Shown in pieces: positions 48,171 through 57,435 of a stretch of 64,000 nucleotides of DNA. A program made the translations under genes and the position numbers. The DNA comes from Pascua guehoae. Its lineage: Eukaryota; Basidiomycota; Tremellomycetes; Trichosporonales; Trichosporonaceae. The notes beneath the pieces were generated by a model. It was not told where the DNA came from and searched no databases. It saw only the letters and a program-made list of their open reading frames with translations. The number at the start of each line of letters is the position of its first letter. The stretch's first letter is position 1. The stretch spans positions 859,294-923,293 of the forward strand of contig BCJX01000009.1 in assembly GCA_001600415.1 (NCBI GenBank), read 5' to 3'.

Positions 48171-48385
48171 GCAAAGAGGGGCGTTGGAGATGGACATGCT
48201 TGGCAGGATGGTACCAATCGTGGGATCCTGATATTATGCTTGGCGGTATTAAATCGCGCATTGACGCGTCGCTGGATGCAAGATGACCTATGAGCGTGGC
48301 GCGTGGTTGATGCTTTGTGGGCCCTGCGTCACGCACGCGTCACAATGTTTATATTCTCGGTGGATCTGGATCACGCTGGGAGTTG
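48171..48385. repeat. dispersed promoter-like repeat, copy 1
   Basis: About 215 bp matching 54288-54532 with substitutions and small indels. Shared landmarks in order: TGGCAGGNTGGTACCAATCG, CTTGGCGGTATT(T)AAATCGCGCATT, ACGCGTC, CCTATGAGCGTG, CCTGCGTNACGCACGCGTCA, GTTTATA and GGTGGATCTGGATC. It includes an AT box and the MCB-like octamer ACGCGTCA at 48335-48342. Confidence 0.85.
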
Positions 48386-48709
48386 GGACCAAATCTGCTA
48401 CCATGCTACGAGCTACGAGTGTGCATGTATGCATATGGATGGCGATCCGTAAAGAGCTCGTACCGCCGGACGCGGTGGAGATGCCACGAGGAACACTGCC
48501 AGAAGCCCAGGATGCACCAGATACGCTGCTACCGGGTCATGGCACGCGAGCTCTGATAGGGAGTTGAACTTGGACAAAAGTATAATGATTACAGTGGATA
48601 AGCCGTAAAGACGCTACGGGGGTTTCCTGGTCACTCAACTTCTGGTGGTACAAATTCTAGACATACCTGGTTCGAATCTGCGGGAGGGACGTCGCCCGTG
48701 GGATTTGAA

Positions 48710-48735
48710 AGGCGGGGCGGATATATTCCCCGCCT
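48710..48735. repeat. 8-bp inverted repeat around a TATATT core
   Basis: AGGCGGGG, CGGATATATT, CCCCGCCT: perfect 8-bp arms with 10 bases between them. Candidate regulatory or hairpin element; no gene clearly follows. Confidence 0.7.
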
Positions 48736-49741
48736 GATCCGTCGTTGGCCGACTTCGGAAACCAGTCCGGTGCTATTCCGGCACGAGAAGTTCTTTTGTT
48801 GCTTTTTGCCACTGGGCTTGAGTTGCTTCCCGAGGTGTGGTGCGGGGGATGAGATGGAAATGGTTCATGGTTGGAATTTTACAGTGACGCAAAAGGAAAC
48901 GTCAAGGGAAGCAAGGCCGCGTACCCGCCTCGCCCGTTGGACAGTGTGGCACCGCGAGACACTTCGTGGCCGTAGTTCCGACGTGACCTGTATCGCCCGT
49001 CGGCGTCCCCTTGCCCATTGGCACCGGCCCCGCCTACCTCTCTATTTGTGCACCCACCGAGGAATCAATCCTACGACGTAGGCGAGCAAACGCGGTGCGG
49101 GTGGGACTGGTGGACGCGTGCAGTGCCCCGTGCCCCGGGCCTGCGTACCTGTGTGCGCGAGTTGGTCGCGCGCCTCGGTGCAGCCTAGGGCGGGGAGGTA
49201 AGTACGCGAGCGGTGCTTGGCCCCGAAGACGATTAGGTTCTGGGGTAGACGAGTGGTCGTATGGGTGGGGGGGGGGGGGGGCTTACTTGTCGTGTCTCAT
49301 GTGCCTGCTTGGGACACTGGTACGACGGTGAGGCATGGTGGGTGTTTGGGGTTGTGGTGATCATTGGGCGGGGGATGGGGCAAGTGGGGGGAGAGTTAGT
49401 TCCGAGGTGGGTAAAAGAACCGACTGTGGCGAGGACGTGGGTGATGCTTGTCTGTGGTGGCGAGACGTGGACGTGCTTTGTTGCGAGTTGCGAGATTTTG
49501 GTGCAGACGAGCACCGTTCTCAAGAGGTGAGCCCGGGGAGGGGGCCGAATGCCACGGTGTCACGGTCACGGACAATGTCGTCGGCTTGTTGACCTTGTGG
49601 CTGTAGAGGACCATTGCCGGGATCCCATGGACATGCCGGTGGATTATCCAAGTCGCTGTAGCTGGGGATGATTTCTCTACAATACACGGAGCGCAACGAG
49701 ACGGGGCCTGCGGCACAAGGAGCAAGGCGGCAAGACTCTCA

Positions 49742-49842
49742 TCGACGGCGTTCTATCCCCTCGACCAGGCGCGCGAGGCGTATGCCCGCCTTCAGAGCGG
49801 GAGGGCAAAGGGAAAGGCCTTCCTCGAGGTCGACCAGGCCAT
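49742..49842 (+). pseudogene. possible C-terminal relic of a zinc-type (MDR) dehydrogenase
   Basis: One frame reads FYPLDQAREAYARLQSGRAK and then GKAFLEV. This is the C-terminal signature of medium-chain dehydrogenases/quinone oxidoreductases (typically YPLEEAAEAHR-LESG-x-x-x-GKVVL). No nucleotide-binding (GxGxxG) or zinc-site segment could be found upstream, and the frame runs past the usual end of the family to a distant stop. I therefore read it as the tail of a decayed gene, though chance resemblance remains possible. Confidence 0.35.
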
Positions 49843-50284
49843 CCCGTGTGAGGCCTGCGGGACGTGTAGGATATGTACCCCGGCTGATGACGGGGCGGGG
49901 ATTGAGGCTGACGGAGTATGAGTCGAACGCAGAGGCCAAAAGGACTGGATGTTACGAGGATTGCAGGTCGGAACTCCTGCAGGTGTGCTACTGCTCCACT
50001 AATCACCCTTGTAACCATGTCTCGGCAGTCGTCTATTAATTCTGTGCGTCAGAGGCAATGGAGCCAGCAAGAGCAGGAAAGTGTAGGAAAGATCGCTCCC
50101 AGACACGCTGTGGAGTCGTAAGGGAGCGAGCAAGTCGACCGTCACCTGCAGTACGTGCGCCGCGGCGCGCCGCGCATCGAAACCCGCCCGCTGACTCGAC
50201 TTGATACATTGTTATTTCGGCCATTACAGCAATACTGCACTGTACATTCATACATACATACATGACGGCAGGACCAAGACTGCG

Positions 50285-51727
50285 TCACTGCCTGTACCGC
50301 CAGTCAGCGCCGGCGTGTACCGCACTATTCGTCGTTTGATGGGGAACCCGACCGCCCTGCATCTGCTGCTGGTACACCTGTGCGTGGTGAGTCGGCCGTG
50401 GTGGTGTCTGTCGGGGAGGCTGTGTGCGTTGGTGCATTGTCTGTGGCGGCTGGGCGGTCGGTGCAACCATCTGATGGGTCCCGGGAGGTGGCTGCTGTGT
50501 CCTCACCCGCGACGGATCCGTCATCTGCTGGTAGATTGCCTGTTGCCGAGGGCGTGGTGGGGGAGGAGGCGCTCGAGTCGCGGCCTGTGTCCTGGTCGGT
50601 GTTTCCATTGGAGGTCGTGGCCAGATGTCGAACGGCTCCCGATGCGCCGGTGGGTGAGGGGCTCGATTCCACTCGTGCGTCTGTTCCGGGAACATTGCCG
50701 TTGTTGGGCCCATCGAGGGTGCTGCCGAGGCTGACATCTTGGCCCGCGTCGTGATCGTCCCCAGGTTCGGGGGTGCCGCTGGTGCTTGGCTCGTCGTTGT
50801 CCGTCCTACGAGCTTTGCTAGGCCCTTGTTCCATTTGTTCTTGGTCGGTCTGGGTGGTTGGGAGATACTCACAGAGGGCTGGCTACTGACCTCTGTGTTC
50901 GAGACGCGGCGCTTGAAGGGCGTAAAGACCCCCTTGACGTTGCCACCAGTGTAAACCATGTCCTCTTTGAAATTGTCGAGCGGGATGGCGTATGAGACAA
51001 TCCCAAAGTCGTCGGGGTCGAAGAGGAGGTTACCGTCCCACTTGCCCAGTTCTGATGCTTCGACAACAGCTGGGGTAATCTCTCCGCACAATGCAGAACG
51101 AAAGCTCAAGTAGCAGTGATCAAAGGCTCGAAGGCAGAAGTCTTGGATAGTGGCGTAGTCGCTGAAACCCGCGCGATCGACGGTTGGGTTGGCCTTGAAG
51201 ATGCATTCTCTTGCCTTTTCGTCAGTTCCGCAACTCATCCCGCCGCACTAGTGGACAGGATGCCCAGCTGCATGCACAAGCATACACGGCATGTGGCCCA
51301 TACTACTCACAGAGTCATACGCCAACTGAATGAACCGTGGGAGCGTCTGCGGCCACTCAGGTGGCCGCAAGCTAACCATGAGTGGCTGGCCCCGATTCCA
51401 GGCAGATTCTCTGCATACTATCAGCACACGGCGCCCAAGCATCAGCTCAGCCACGTACAACTCTTTGGCCTTGTCAAAGACAGCGAGCTTGAAGCAAGTC
51501 GGGTCGATATCGTCCCAGCTCTTGTCCCCGCTATCGCTCCTATTGTTGCTTGCCAGGACAGATGCAATGGCTTTACTCGCCTGGTTGGCAGCGTAAGCGA
51601 CCCTGTCGTCGCCCACTTTGTTTGGGTTGAACGGAGGTTCGTAGATGTTGATGCCGCTCCAGTCGGTACGTGGGAAGGAAAGGTCGAGAGGTACGTCGAC
51701 TGGAGTCCTGGTAGTCATCCAATCCAT
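50285..51727 (-). CDS. orphan protein of a divergent pair (about 459 aa; alternative 432 aa)
   Basis: No family recognised. The minus-strand first exon (51727-51311) and the downstream exon (51247-50285) are joined by a 63-nt GTGAGT intron, phase 0. The N-terminal 260 residues look folded: FPRTDWSGINIYEPPFNPNK, ELYVAELMLGRRVLIVCRES, a Cys cluster after the intron (CGGMSC) and FDPDDFGIVSYAIPLDNF. The C-terminal part is uncertain because two long frames overlap. Unspliced it is Pro/Gln-rich and ends at 50285. If 50890-50850 is removed as a 41-nt intron, the frame switches to a Ser/Asp/Thr-rich tail ending at 50325, which resembles the other orphans. It is divergent from the 52393 gene across a 665-bp region with duplicated blocks and a TATA-like box (51815-51825). 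Function unknown. Confidence 0.7.
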
Positions 51728-51742
51728 GGCGGCTGTGTCAAT

Positions 51743-51810
51743 GTAGAGTGGATAGAGTGGGTAGAGTGGATAGAGTGGATGGCCTGAAAGTGTGGATGGC
51801 CTGAAAGAAT
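51743..51810. repeat. short tandem repeats in the leader of the 51727 gene
   Basis: About four 10-bp GTAGAGTGGA-like units (51743-51780) followed by two copies of GTGGATGGCCTGAAAG, all in the 5' leader of the minus-strand gene. Confidence 0.8.
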
Positions 51811-51814
51811 GGTT

Positions 51815-51825
51815 GTTTAAATAAG
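51815..51825 (-). promoter_or_regulatory. TATA-like box of the 51727 gene
   Basis: Minus-strand CTTATTTAAAC about 90 bases upstream of the ATG. Confidence 0.5.
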
Positions 51826-51956
51826 GCGTGTGCGGTGAGGGACATATTGGGATGCCAACGGCATACTGTACCGGTATTGCCGAGGCGATGCAGTCGTCAA
51901 ACCCAATGCACTCCCGCGCCTAGCCCACTCCCGCCCTACGTAAACTAGACCATCCG

Positions 51957-52001
51957 CTTGACACTGCCTTTGCGGCGGTGCGTACTCAAACTCACCACCT
52001 G
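51957..52001. promoter_or_regulatory. duplicated promoter block A, copy 1
   Basis: 45 bp starting CTTGACACTGCCTTTGCGGC. It recurs at 52213-52257 with about three differences. It lies in the shared upstream region of the divergent orphan pair. Confidence 0.8.
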
Positions 52002-52070
52002 CACTGCCATCGTACAGTCACTGAAGTCTGAAACACTCCAACCAGGGGTGACTCAAGACAACCGCCTGCC

Positions 52071-52112
52071 ACGTCTGATATAATGACCTCTGACCTCGAG
52101 CTGACCAGTTAC
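52071..52112. promoter_or_regulatory. duplicated promoter block B, copy 1
   Basis: Starts CGTCTGATATAATGACCTC and ends GAGCTGACCAGTTA, with a 7-bp internal duplication (TGACCTC) missing from copy 2 at 52298-52330. Confidence 0.8.
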
Positions 52113-52212
52113 TGTTCGTTTCACCATCCACCACCATTTCCACCACCGTGTCGTGGGTTACGGAAGGCGGTGAAGCGCGCTGACGACAAGCCTTGCACGG
52201 CATCCATCCCGT

Positions 52213-52257
52213 CTTGACACTGCCTTTGCGGCGGTGTGTACTTAAACTCACCACCCG
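52213..52257. promoter_or_regulatory. duplicated promoter block A, copy 2
   Basis: Nearly identical to 51957-52001. Confidence 0.8.
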
Positions 52258-52297
52258 ACGGTACCCCTGTATACCAAGCATCACCAAACGACAACCA

Positions 52298-52330
52298 CGT
52301 CTGATATAATGACCTCGAGCTGATCAGTTA
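52298..52330. promoter_or_regulatory. duplicated promoter block B, copy 2 (nearest the 52393 gene)
   Basis: CGTCTGATATAATGACCTC followed by GAGCTGATCAGTTA. The GATATAAT core lies about 90 bases before the 52393 ATG and may serve as its TATA box. Confidence 0.75.
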
Positions 52331-52392
52331 TAGATAGAAGAAGCCTCACTCACTTCCATCACCAGCTACACAGACCCACAAAGCACTAGAGT

Positions 52393-53528
52393 ATGACGAT
52401 ATTGGTGAGCTGCCGCTCTATTCAAACCTAACATCACAGTGGTCTTCGGTTCTGAAGCGCTTTCGGCAGCGACCAGCCAAGTGGTCGAACGGCGCTGCTT
52501 CGACATCCTACAAGAGCATTAAGCCAGTCGTGGCACATGTCATGGGCAGAAGGACGATTCTACTGCGCCGATTCCATGTCAACGAAATCAAGGTGCGCAT
52601 CCGTGTGCAGTACACCCAACTCCAACTGACGATTCAGGAACTCGTCGATAACCTTCATCAGGCTGTTGACCGTGATCCCCACGGCTGCGACTCTGCACTG
52701 GAGGCGATTTCCCACCTCCTGGCAAGGAAAACGGCCCATTTGACCGCCGAGTCATCGTTGGGAACGTGGATTGATGGACAACTGGCTACATTCTTCGACG
52801 AGCTCATGAGGGTCACTGCTTTCAAACTTCCACCGCCGTGGGACACACCATCTTTTACTCCCGAGTACGGGTTCAAGTACAACGACGACAAAGACCACGC
52901 GTACACGGACCGGTCCCTTTCAACTCGGTATATCGCGCACGGCAAAGTACAGTACGAGAAGATTCTCTCTTTCATGGAAATGAAGCGCCGCTTTGTGGTC
53001 CCCGACGAGGTGTTCGACGAGCTCGACAAGTGGACGAAGGACGAGACGTATGCCGAAGTCAACAATGGGATACTTGTCGTTGAGGAGTATGTCAAGAATA
53101 AGAAGCGCATCCTCGATCTCGAGAAGCATCAAGTCACCATGTTCACCTTGATCATCGAGGTCGTTTCGTACTGCCTGACGACCGGGTCGCCGTTTGGAAT
53201 TATAACAACTGGGAACCGGTTCGTAATCGTCTTCGTCTCCGCAGCGCTTGTCAAGTTTCGGGTACCTAAGGCCGATGAGCATCCAACGGCCACCGTCATG
53301 TTCTCAGACTCATACGGCCCATCTGCCCCGGAGAAGGATGACAACGGCAACGACAAAGAGATATTTTCCCTTTTGCAGGCAATGGCAGCCATCACGTTGA
53401 GGCACATCGCCCTGCGGCGCGGTCTAGCCCCGCACGCGTTTAGTCGATCGGTGAGCAGGACACCCCAGCTCTCTTGTTGACAACACCAGCTTGCCGATTC
53501 CTGTCCCACTCTGTCCGGACCCCCGTAG
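52393..53528 (+). CDS. orphan protein with PD-(D/E)XK-nuclease-like pattern (about 353 aa)
   Basis: Exons 52393-52404 (only MTIL), 52440-53450 and 53490-53528 join in phase; the introns are 35 and 39 nt with CTAAC/TTGAC branch sites. The N-terminus is basic (VLKRFRQRPAKWSNG). Residues about 55-120 are helical. Then come YTDRSLSTRY, ILSFMEMKRRF and, after a charged helical stretch, EKHQ followed by SPFGIITTGNRFVIVFV. The order D, then hydrophobic-ExK, then helix with Q, then GI-x-T-x-G-x-x-[FW] resembles PD-(D/E)XK restriction-like folds such as HSDR_N and the region preceding fungal FunK1 kinases. This is weak pattern similarity, not a confirmed domain, and the aspartate assignment is tentative. 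Divergent partner at 50285-51727. Confidence 0.75.
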
Positions 53529-54216
53529 GTTTGGTTGAAGGGTGAGTCTGACCACAATGATCACTGCTCACACTGAAGCGATCCGCACCACCATTTCGTG
53601 CTGTGAAGAGCCCTTGCGTGGTGGCTGCTCCAGCGGTGATGTTGTACATTCAGAATTGTAACGACGATAGAAATGTCATAGAGTCACGACTATCGCTTCC
53701 CATTGGACGCAGGTTGATGCAAACTGACAACCGCATATACCTTTCAGCCATCATCAGCGGAGTGTGCAGCATTTCCAGCAAGCGGTTCAATGTGCTATAC
53801 TGCCCTGTTCTAAAATTTCCCTCTCTGTGGTGTCATGGGTGTGGTCGACCCCAAACGCATCGAGAAAGGATGCGTCAGGCTCAGGCTACTCGACATCGAC
53901 ACAGCCAGCATCGGCGAGGCCGTGCTGGGTGAAGCGTGCATGCATCTCTTGGATTTCTTGGTCAGAAAGGTCGTTAATGGATATGATGTGGTGCTCAGGA
54001 GTTTCATGCACGATCGGGTGCATTGTTGGTTGAGAAATGCACCGTGATGGCGGGTGGGTGAGAGTGAGTGTCGGGAGAAGTGGTGATGCTGGCGACGCGT
54101 GGTGTTGTTCTTGTAATAGCATTAGTAGCGTCACTAATAGTTTTGGTCAAGATGATTTCATTACAAAATCCTAATCCGGTCCCCATGAGTGGACAAACGC
54201 AACGTCTCGAGCCAAG

Positions 54217-54678
54217 ACTTGGCTTTGCACAGCCTTGGTCGATGAGGGGAAGGGTGCATCCCCATTCTCCTTGCCAGCGTGTGGCCTTTGGAAGAGGGGA
54301 GTTTGAGTTGGACACGCTTGGCAGGCTGGTACCAATCGCGTTAATCGTGCAGTCCTTGATATGATACTTGGCGGTATTTAAATCGCGCATTTACGCGTCT
54401 GTGGACGAAAGAATGGCCTATGAGCGTGTTCCTTGTGGGGCATGGGGTGTGTGTCCCTGCGTGACGCACGCGTCATGACGTTTATAAAATCGGTGGATCG
54501 GTGGATCTGGATCGTGCTGGGACCTGGCCGATCCTGGGCGGGCGGTAAATCTACAGTAGTATGGCTATGGTTGGTTTGGGTGACGTTGGGCGTCTGTGTG
54601 CCTTGGGCCTTGGGAGCATTTGGATTTTGTGCCTCAAGAGTCGAGAGAGAGCCAAGACTTGGGTTTTGCACAGCCTTG
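54217..54678. repeat. direct repeat pair, about 30 bp
   Basis: GAGCCAAGACTTGG followed by a TTTGCACAGCCTTG segment occurs at 54217-54247 and again at 54648-54678 with minor differences, flanking the dispersed repeat copy 2. Confidence 0.8.
54288..54532. repeat. dispersed promoter-like repeat, copy 2
   Basis: Partner of 48171-48385, 6.1 kb away in the same orientation. It contains GGTATTTAAATCGCGCATTT, the MCB-like ACGCGTCA (54468-54475) and TTTATAAAAT. It starts with the GNGTTNGAG-TGGACA segment also seen in copy 1. Confidence 0.85.
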
Positions 54679-55874
54679 TGGCCATTTAGGGGGACTGGGG
54701 GCTGATTTGATCCCGTGCATCAACTTGTTCTCCTGGTGCGTCATGTATTATCGGGCAGGGCACCGCATGGTCTGGCTCATGGCCGCCGGGGGCCAGCCAG
54801 CCAGCAGCCGCCAGCCACACTGCGCCCACTGCTTGCACTGCGGCCACTGCGGCGAGGCGAGGTGCGCGCACGCCAGGTGCTGTGCGTCGTCTCGCTCCGC
54901 ATGCTCCGCAACCCGTCATCGTCGTCCTTGTTACCCTTGCCCGTCATTTGTTCATCATTGCCTTCCCCCCCACGCGGCCTAGTATTTACTTATCCACCCA
55001 CGTCGCGTCTCGACCATTCCACCCATCCCTCGTCAATCCTTCCTCGCCGCCACGACCATCCACTTTCTCTAAACCTCACATTTCTCCACTTCTCCACCTC
55101 GTATTCACCTTCGGCCGCCGTGTTGTCCACGACGCGCCGACTGTCCCCCAGCTCAGTGAGTAACCGCGCGGCCCGCCGGGCTGTGCAACCTGGCAAGTTT
55201 TGGTGAACCGTGGGCTGGCGCTGGGCTCGTGCTCGTGCTCGCTTTCTTGATCGGTACTTGTGCGTCCGTTCTGGATCGTTGGTGCTCAATTGTCTCAAGA
55301 CCAGCAGCGTATTGGTGTTGCCATGTCGTCTGGGTCGTCCTCGTCCTTGTCCAAGTTCCGGCGGCAGACAAGTTGGTGGCGGCGGTGTCCACCATCCTCG
55401 CTGGCACGCGTTCTCCCGCGTCCGGAGGTACCATGCACCGCATCTTGGCGCTGCACACAACTTGCACACAATGTTGTTCGGGATACCCACCAACGCGGTG
55501 CCCGGCCCTCGGCATGCACGAACCATGTCCCATGTCGCATTGCCCACAAGACCATGTGTGGGCCCATCGCGCCTGTGCCCGGTTCCAACGGGACACAAGA
55601 CATCTGCCATGTCCTCCCCTTCCCCCTCCCCCATCACAGTTTGCCGGCCCCCTGGTGTCGCGTTGTTGCTCTCATCGCCCTACTCGTCATTCTGCACTTG
55701 CTGATACACCAGCGTGTGCATAGCCCGCATCTCCCGCATCTACATCGTCTCCCCTCACCCACCTCGGTCTCTAGCCGCCCTCGGCCCCAACCACACGCCA
55801 CGACTCACGCCTAGTCCCCGACAGGCAGGACACGCACTACCTGTTACAGCACCAGCCAGGAATCACGAGCCAGA

Positions 55875-57435
55875 ATGGGAAAGAGCCAAAGCAAGCTGAG
55901 CGCCGACGACCTCGCCGAGCTCCAGAAGAACACGTACTGTGAGTACATGTGGAACAGCCGAGAGCGCGTGCTGATGGTCCAGTTGACAAGAAGGTGAGGG
56001 GCTTGGACTTGGACGTTGATGTGGGGGACCGCAGGAGGAACGAACCGAACGGCTGTGATAGGAACGCCAAGGAGGAACCCCGATGGCTGCAGTCGTGATT
56101 GCTGTGCCTCGGTCGTGCTGTCGTGAAACTTGCTCGTGTCGCCTGCGTCGTCGTGAGACTGGCCAGCACTGGGCTCGTACACGAATGCGCGGACCAAGCT
56201 CCGCCCCCGAGCTATGGGTGACGGTGCACTCGCGCTCCAATTCACCCTTTCGTTCCCTCTTCCTCCAACCCATTCGTGAAAGCCACCCACGGGCACGCTC
56301 TAACCTTACAGGAACTGCAGCAGTGGTACAAGGGCTTCCTCAAGGACTGCCCATCGGGCCAGCTCAACAAGGAAGAGTTCAAGAAGATCTACCGCCAGTT
56401 CTTCCCCTTTGGCGACCCGTCCCAGTTTGCCGACTATGTCTTCAACGTCTTTGACGAAGATAAGAGCGGTACCATCGAGTTTAAGGAGTTTATCGGCGCC
56501 CTCAGCGTCACCTCGCGTGGACGGCTGGACGAAAAGCTCAAGTGTGAGTGGTTGTACGAGTGCCGATGGGTATTGTGATGTGATGCTGCACCCTTCAGGT
56601 GGCCGCGGCAGGCAATATCGGGCATTGCTCTCCCGGGAAGCGTGGCTCTGGCCGTTTCTCCTAAGGGAGACGCTGTCCACGCTGCTCGTGCCGCCTGTGC
56701 CAAACGCACTCCCCACAGACCCCTCATGTCACCACCGCTTACACCCAGGGGCATTCCAACTGTACGACATCAACGGAGACGGATACATTACGTACGATGA
56801 GATGCTCCAGATTGTCCGTTCCATCTACAAGATGACGGGCCAAATGGTCCGCCTCCCCGAGGACGAGGACACACCAGAGAAGGTGCGTTGGCGCGAGCGG
56901 AGCGGGCAGCGCTTTGGCAGAGAACATGGGAAGTTGAAGGAGTCTGATGACGGCGGCGGACGAGGAGCTGTGGAGATCGATGGCGGGTTGAGGACGATCG
57001 GCGTTGCCTGCGAGGACGATCGGGGTTGTCCGCGAGTATAATCGGGATTGTCGATATTATGAGGATGGGCGCAAGCGCAGGCAAGGCAATGCCGATGCGG
57101 GGCGCGGAACCGGCCAGTGAGGACAGGAATAGCACCAAACACGAGGGCGCACCATGGTGGCGAACGACAAAACCCCGATCCACACGCTTTACCTACTCTA
57201 TCCGCATCGAGCTAACCCCCAGCGCGTCGACAAGATCTTCCGCACGATGGACCTGAACAAGGACCACCAGCTGACATTCGACGAGTTCAAAGAGGGCAGC
57301 AAGCAGGACCCTACCATTGTGCAGGTGAGTAACGAAGGAGACAATGGTAGAGCAGAGCCATGTGCCCGGCACCAGTTACCGCGCGCCCCCAATGCTGACA
57401 TACAGGCACTGTCGCTGTACGACGGCCTGGTGTAG
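55875..57435 (+). CDS. NCS1: neuronal calcium sensor 1 / frequenin
   Basis: EF-hand calcium switch that in fungi activates phosphatidylinositol 4-kinase (Pik1) and calcium stress responses at Golgi and plasma membranes. Six exons (55875-55938, 55983-55993, 56312-56543, 56749-56882, 57223-57324, 57406-57435) give exactly 190 residues, the canonical length. The N-terminus MGKSQSKLS is a myristoylation signal. EF1 is degenerate (a CPSG loop, as in all NCS proteins). EF2 [14 protein letters not shown]3 [12 protein letters not shown] and EF4 [12 protein letters not shown] keep calcium ligands. Exon 2 is an 11-nt microexon (55983-55993) supplying FDKK; without it the conserved [13 protein letters not shown] cannot be made. 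A GTGAGT near 55156 hints at a leader intron. Identification very secure. Confidence 0.97.

Larger units (their letters stand above)
48153..50284. other. 2.1-kb stretch with dispersed repeat, inverted repeat and gene relic
   Basis: No intact gene seen between arginase and the minus-strand orphan. It carries copy 1 of the dispersed promoter-like repeat (48171-48385), an inverted repeat around a TATATT core (48710-48735), a 15-G run (49267-49281) and the dehydrogenase relic near 49.8 kb. Confidence 0.5.
53529..55874. other. 2.3-kb stretch: dispersed repeat copy 2 and NCS-1 promoter/leader
   Basis: Contains the dispersed repeat (54288-54532), a shorter direct repeat (54217-54247 and 54648-54678) and, from about 54960, a CT-rich leader. 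A GTGAGT at about 55156 could be the donor of a long 5'-UTR intron of the NCS-1 gene. A small minus-strand frame ends at 53886 (last 45 codons, MHPIVHETPEHHIISINDLS at its start) and may be a short gene, but nothing else supports it. Confidence 0.45.

Noticed and set aside
48600..48700. GGTTCGAATC-like B box suggesting a tRNA
   Set aside because: The flanking T-stem halves do not pair and no acceptor, D or anticodon stems can be drawn.
49920..50015. TGCAGGTCGGAACTCCTGCAGG resembling a tRNA T arm
   Set aside because: A local palindrome only; no cloverleaf forms on either strand.
53886..54134. Small minus-strand ORF with a natural-looking end
   Set aside because: Mentioned as possible only; no promoter, homologue or splice evidence, and the plus strand is also open there.
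54990..55637. 215-codon minus-strand open frame
   Set aside because: Antisense to the CT-rich leader of NCS1; Arg/Trp/Gly-rich like other shadows of pyrimidine tracts.
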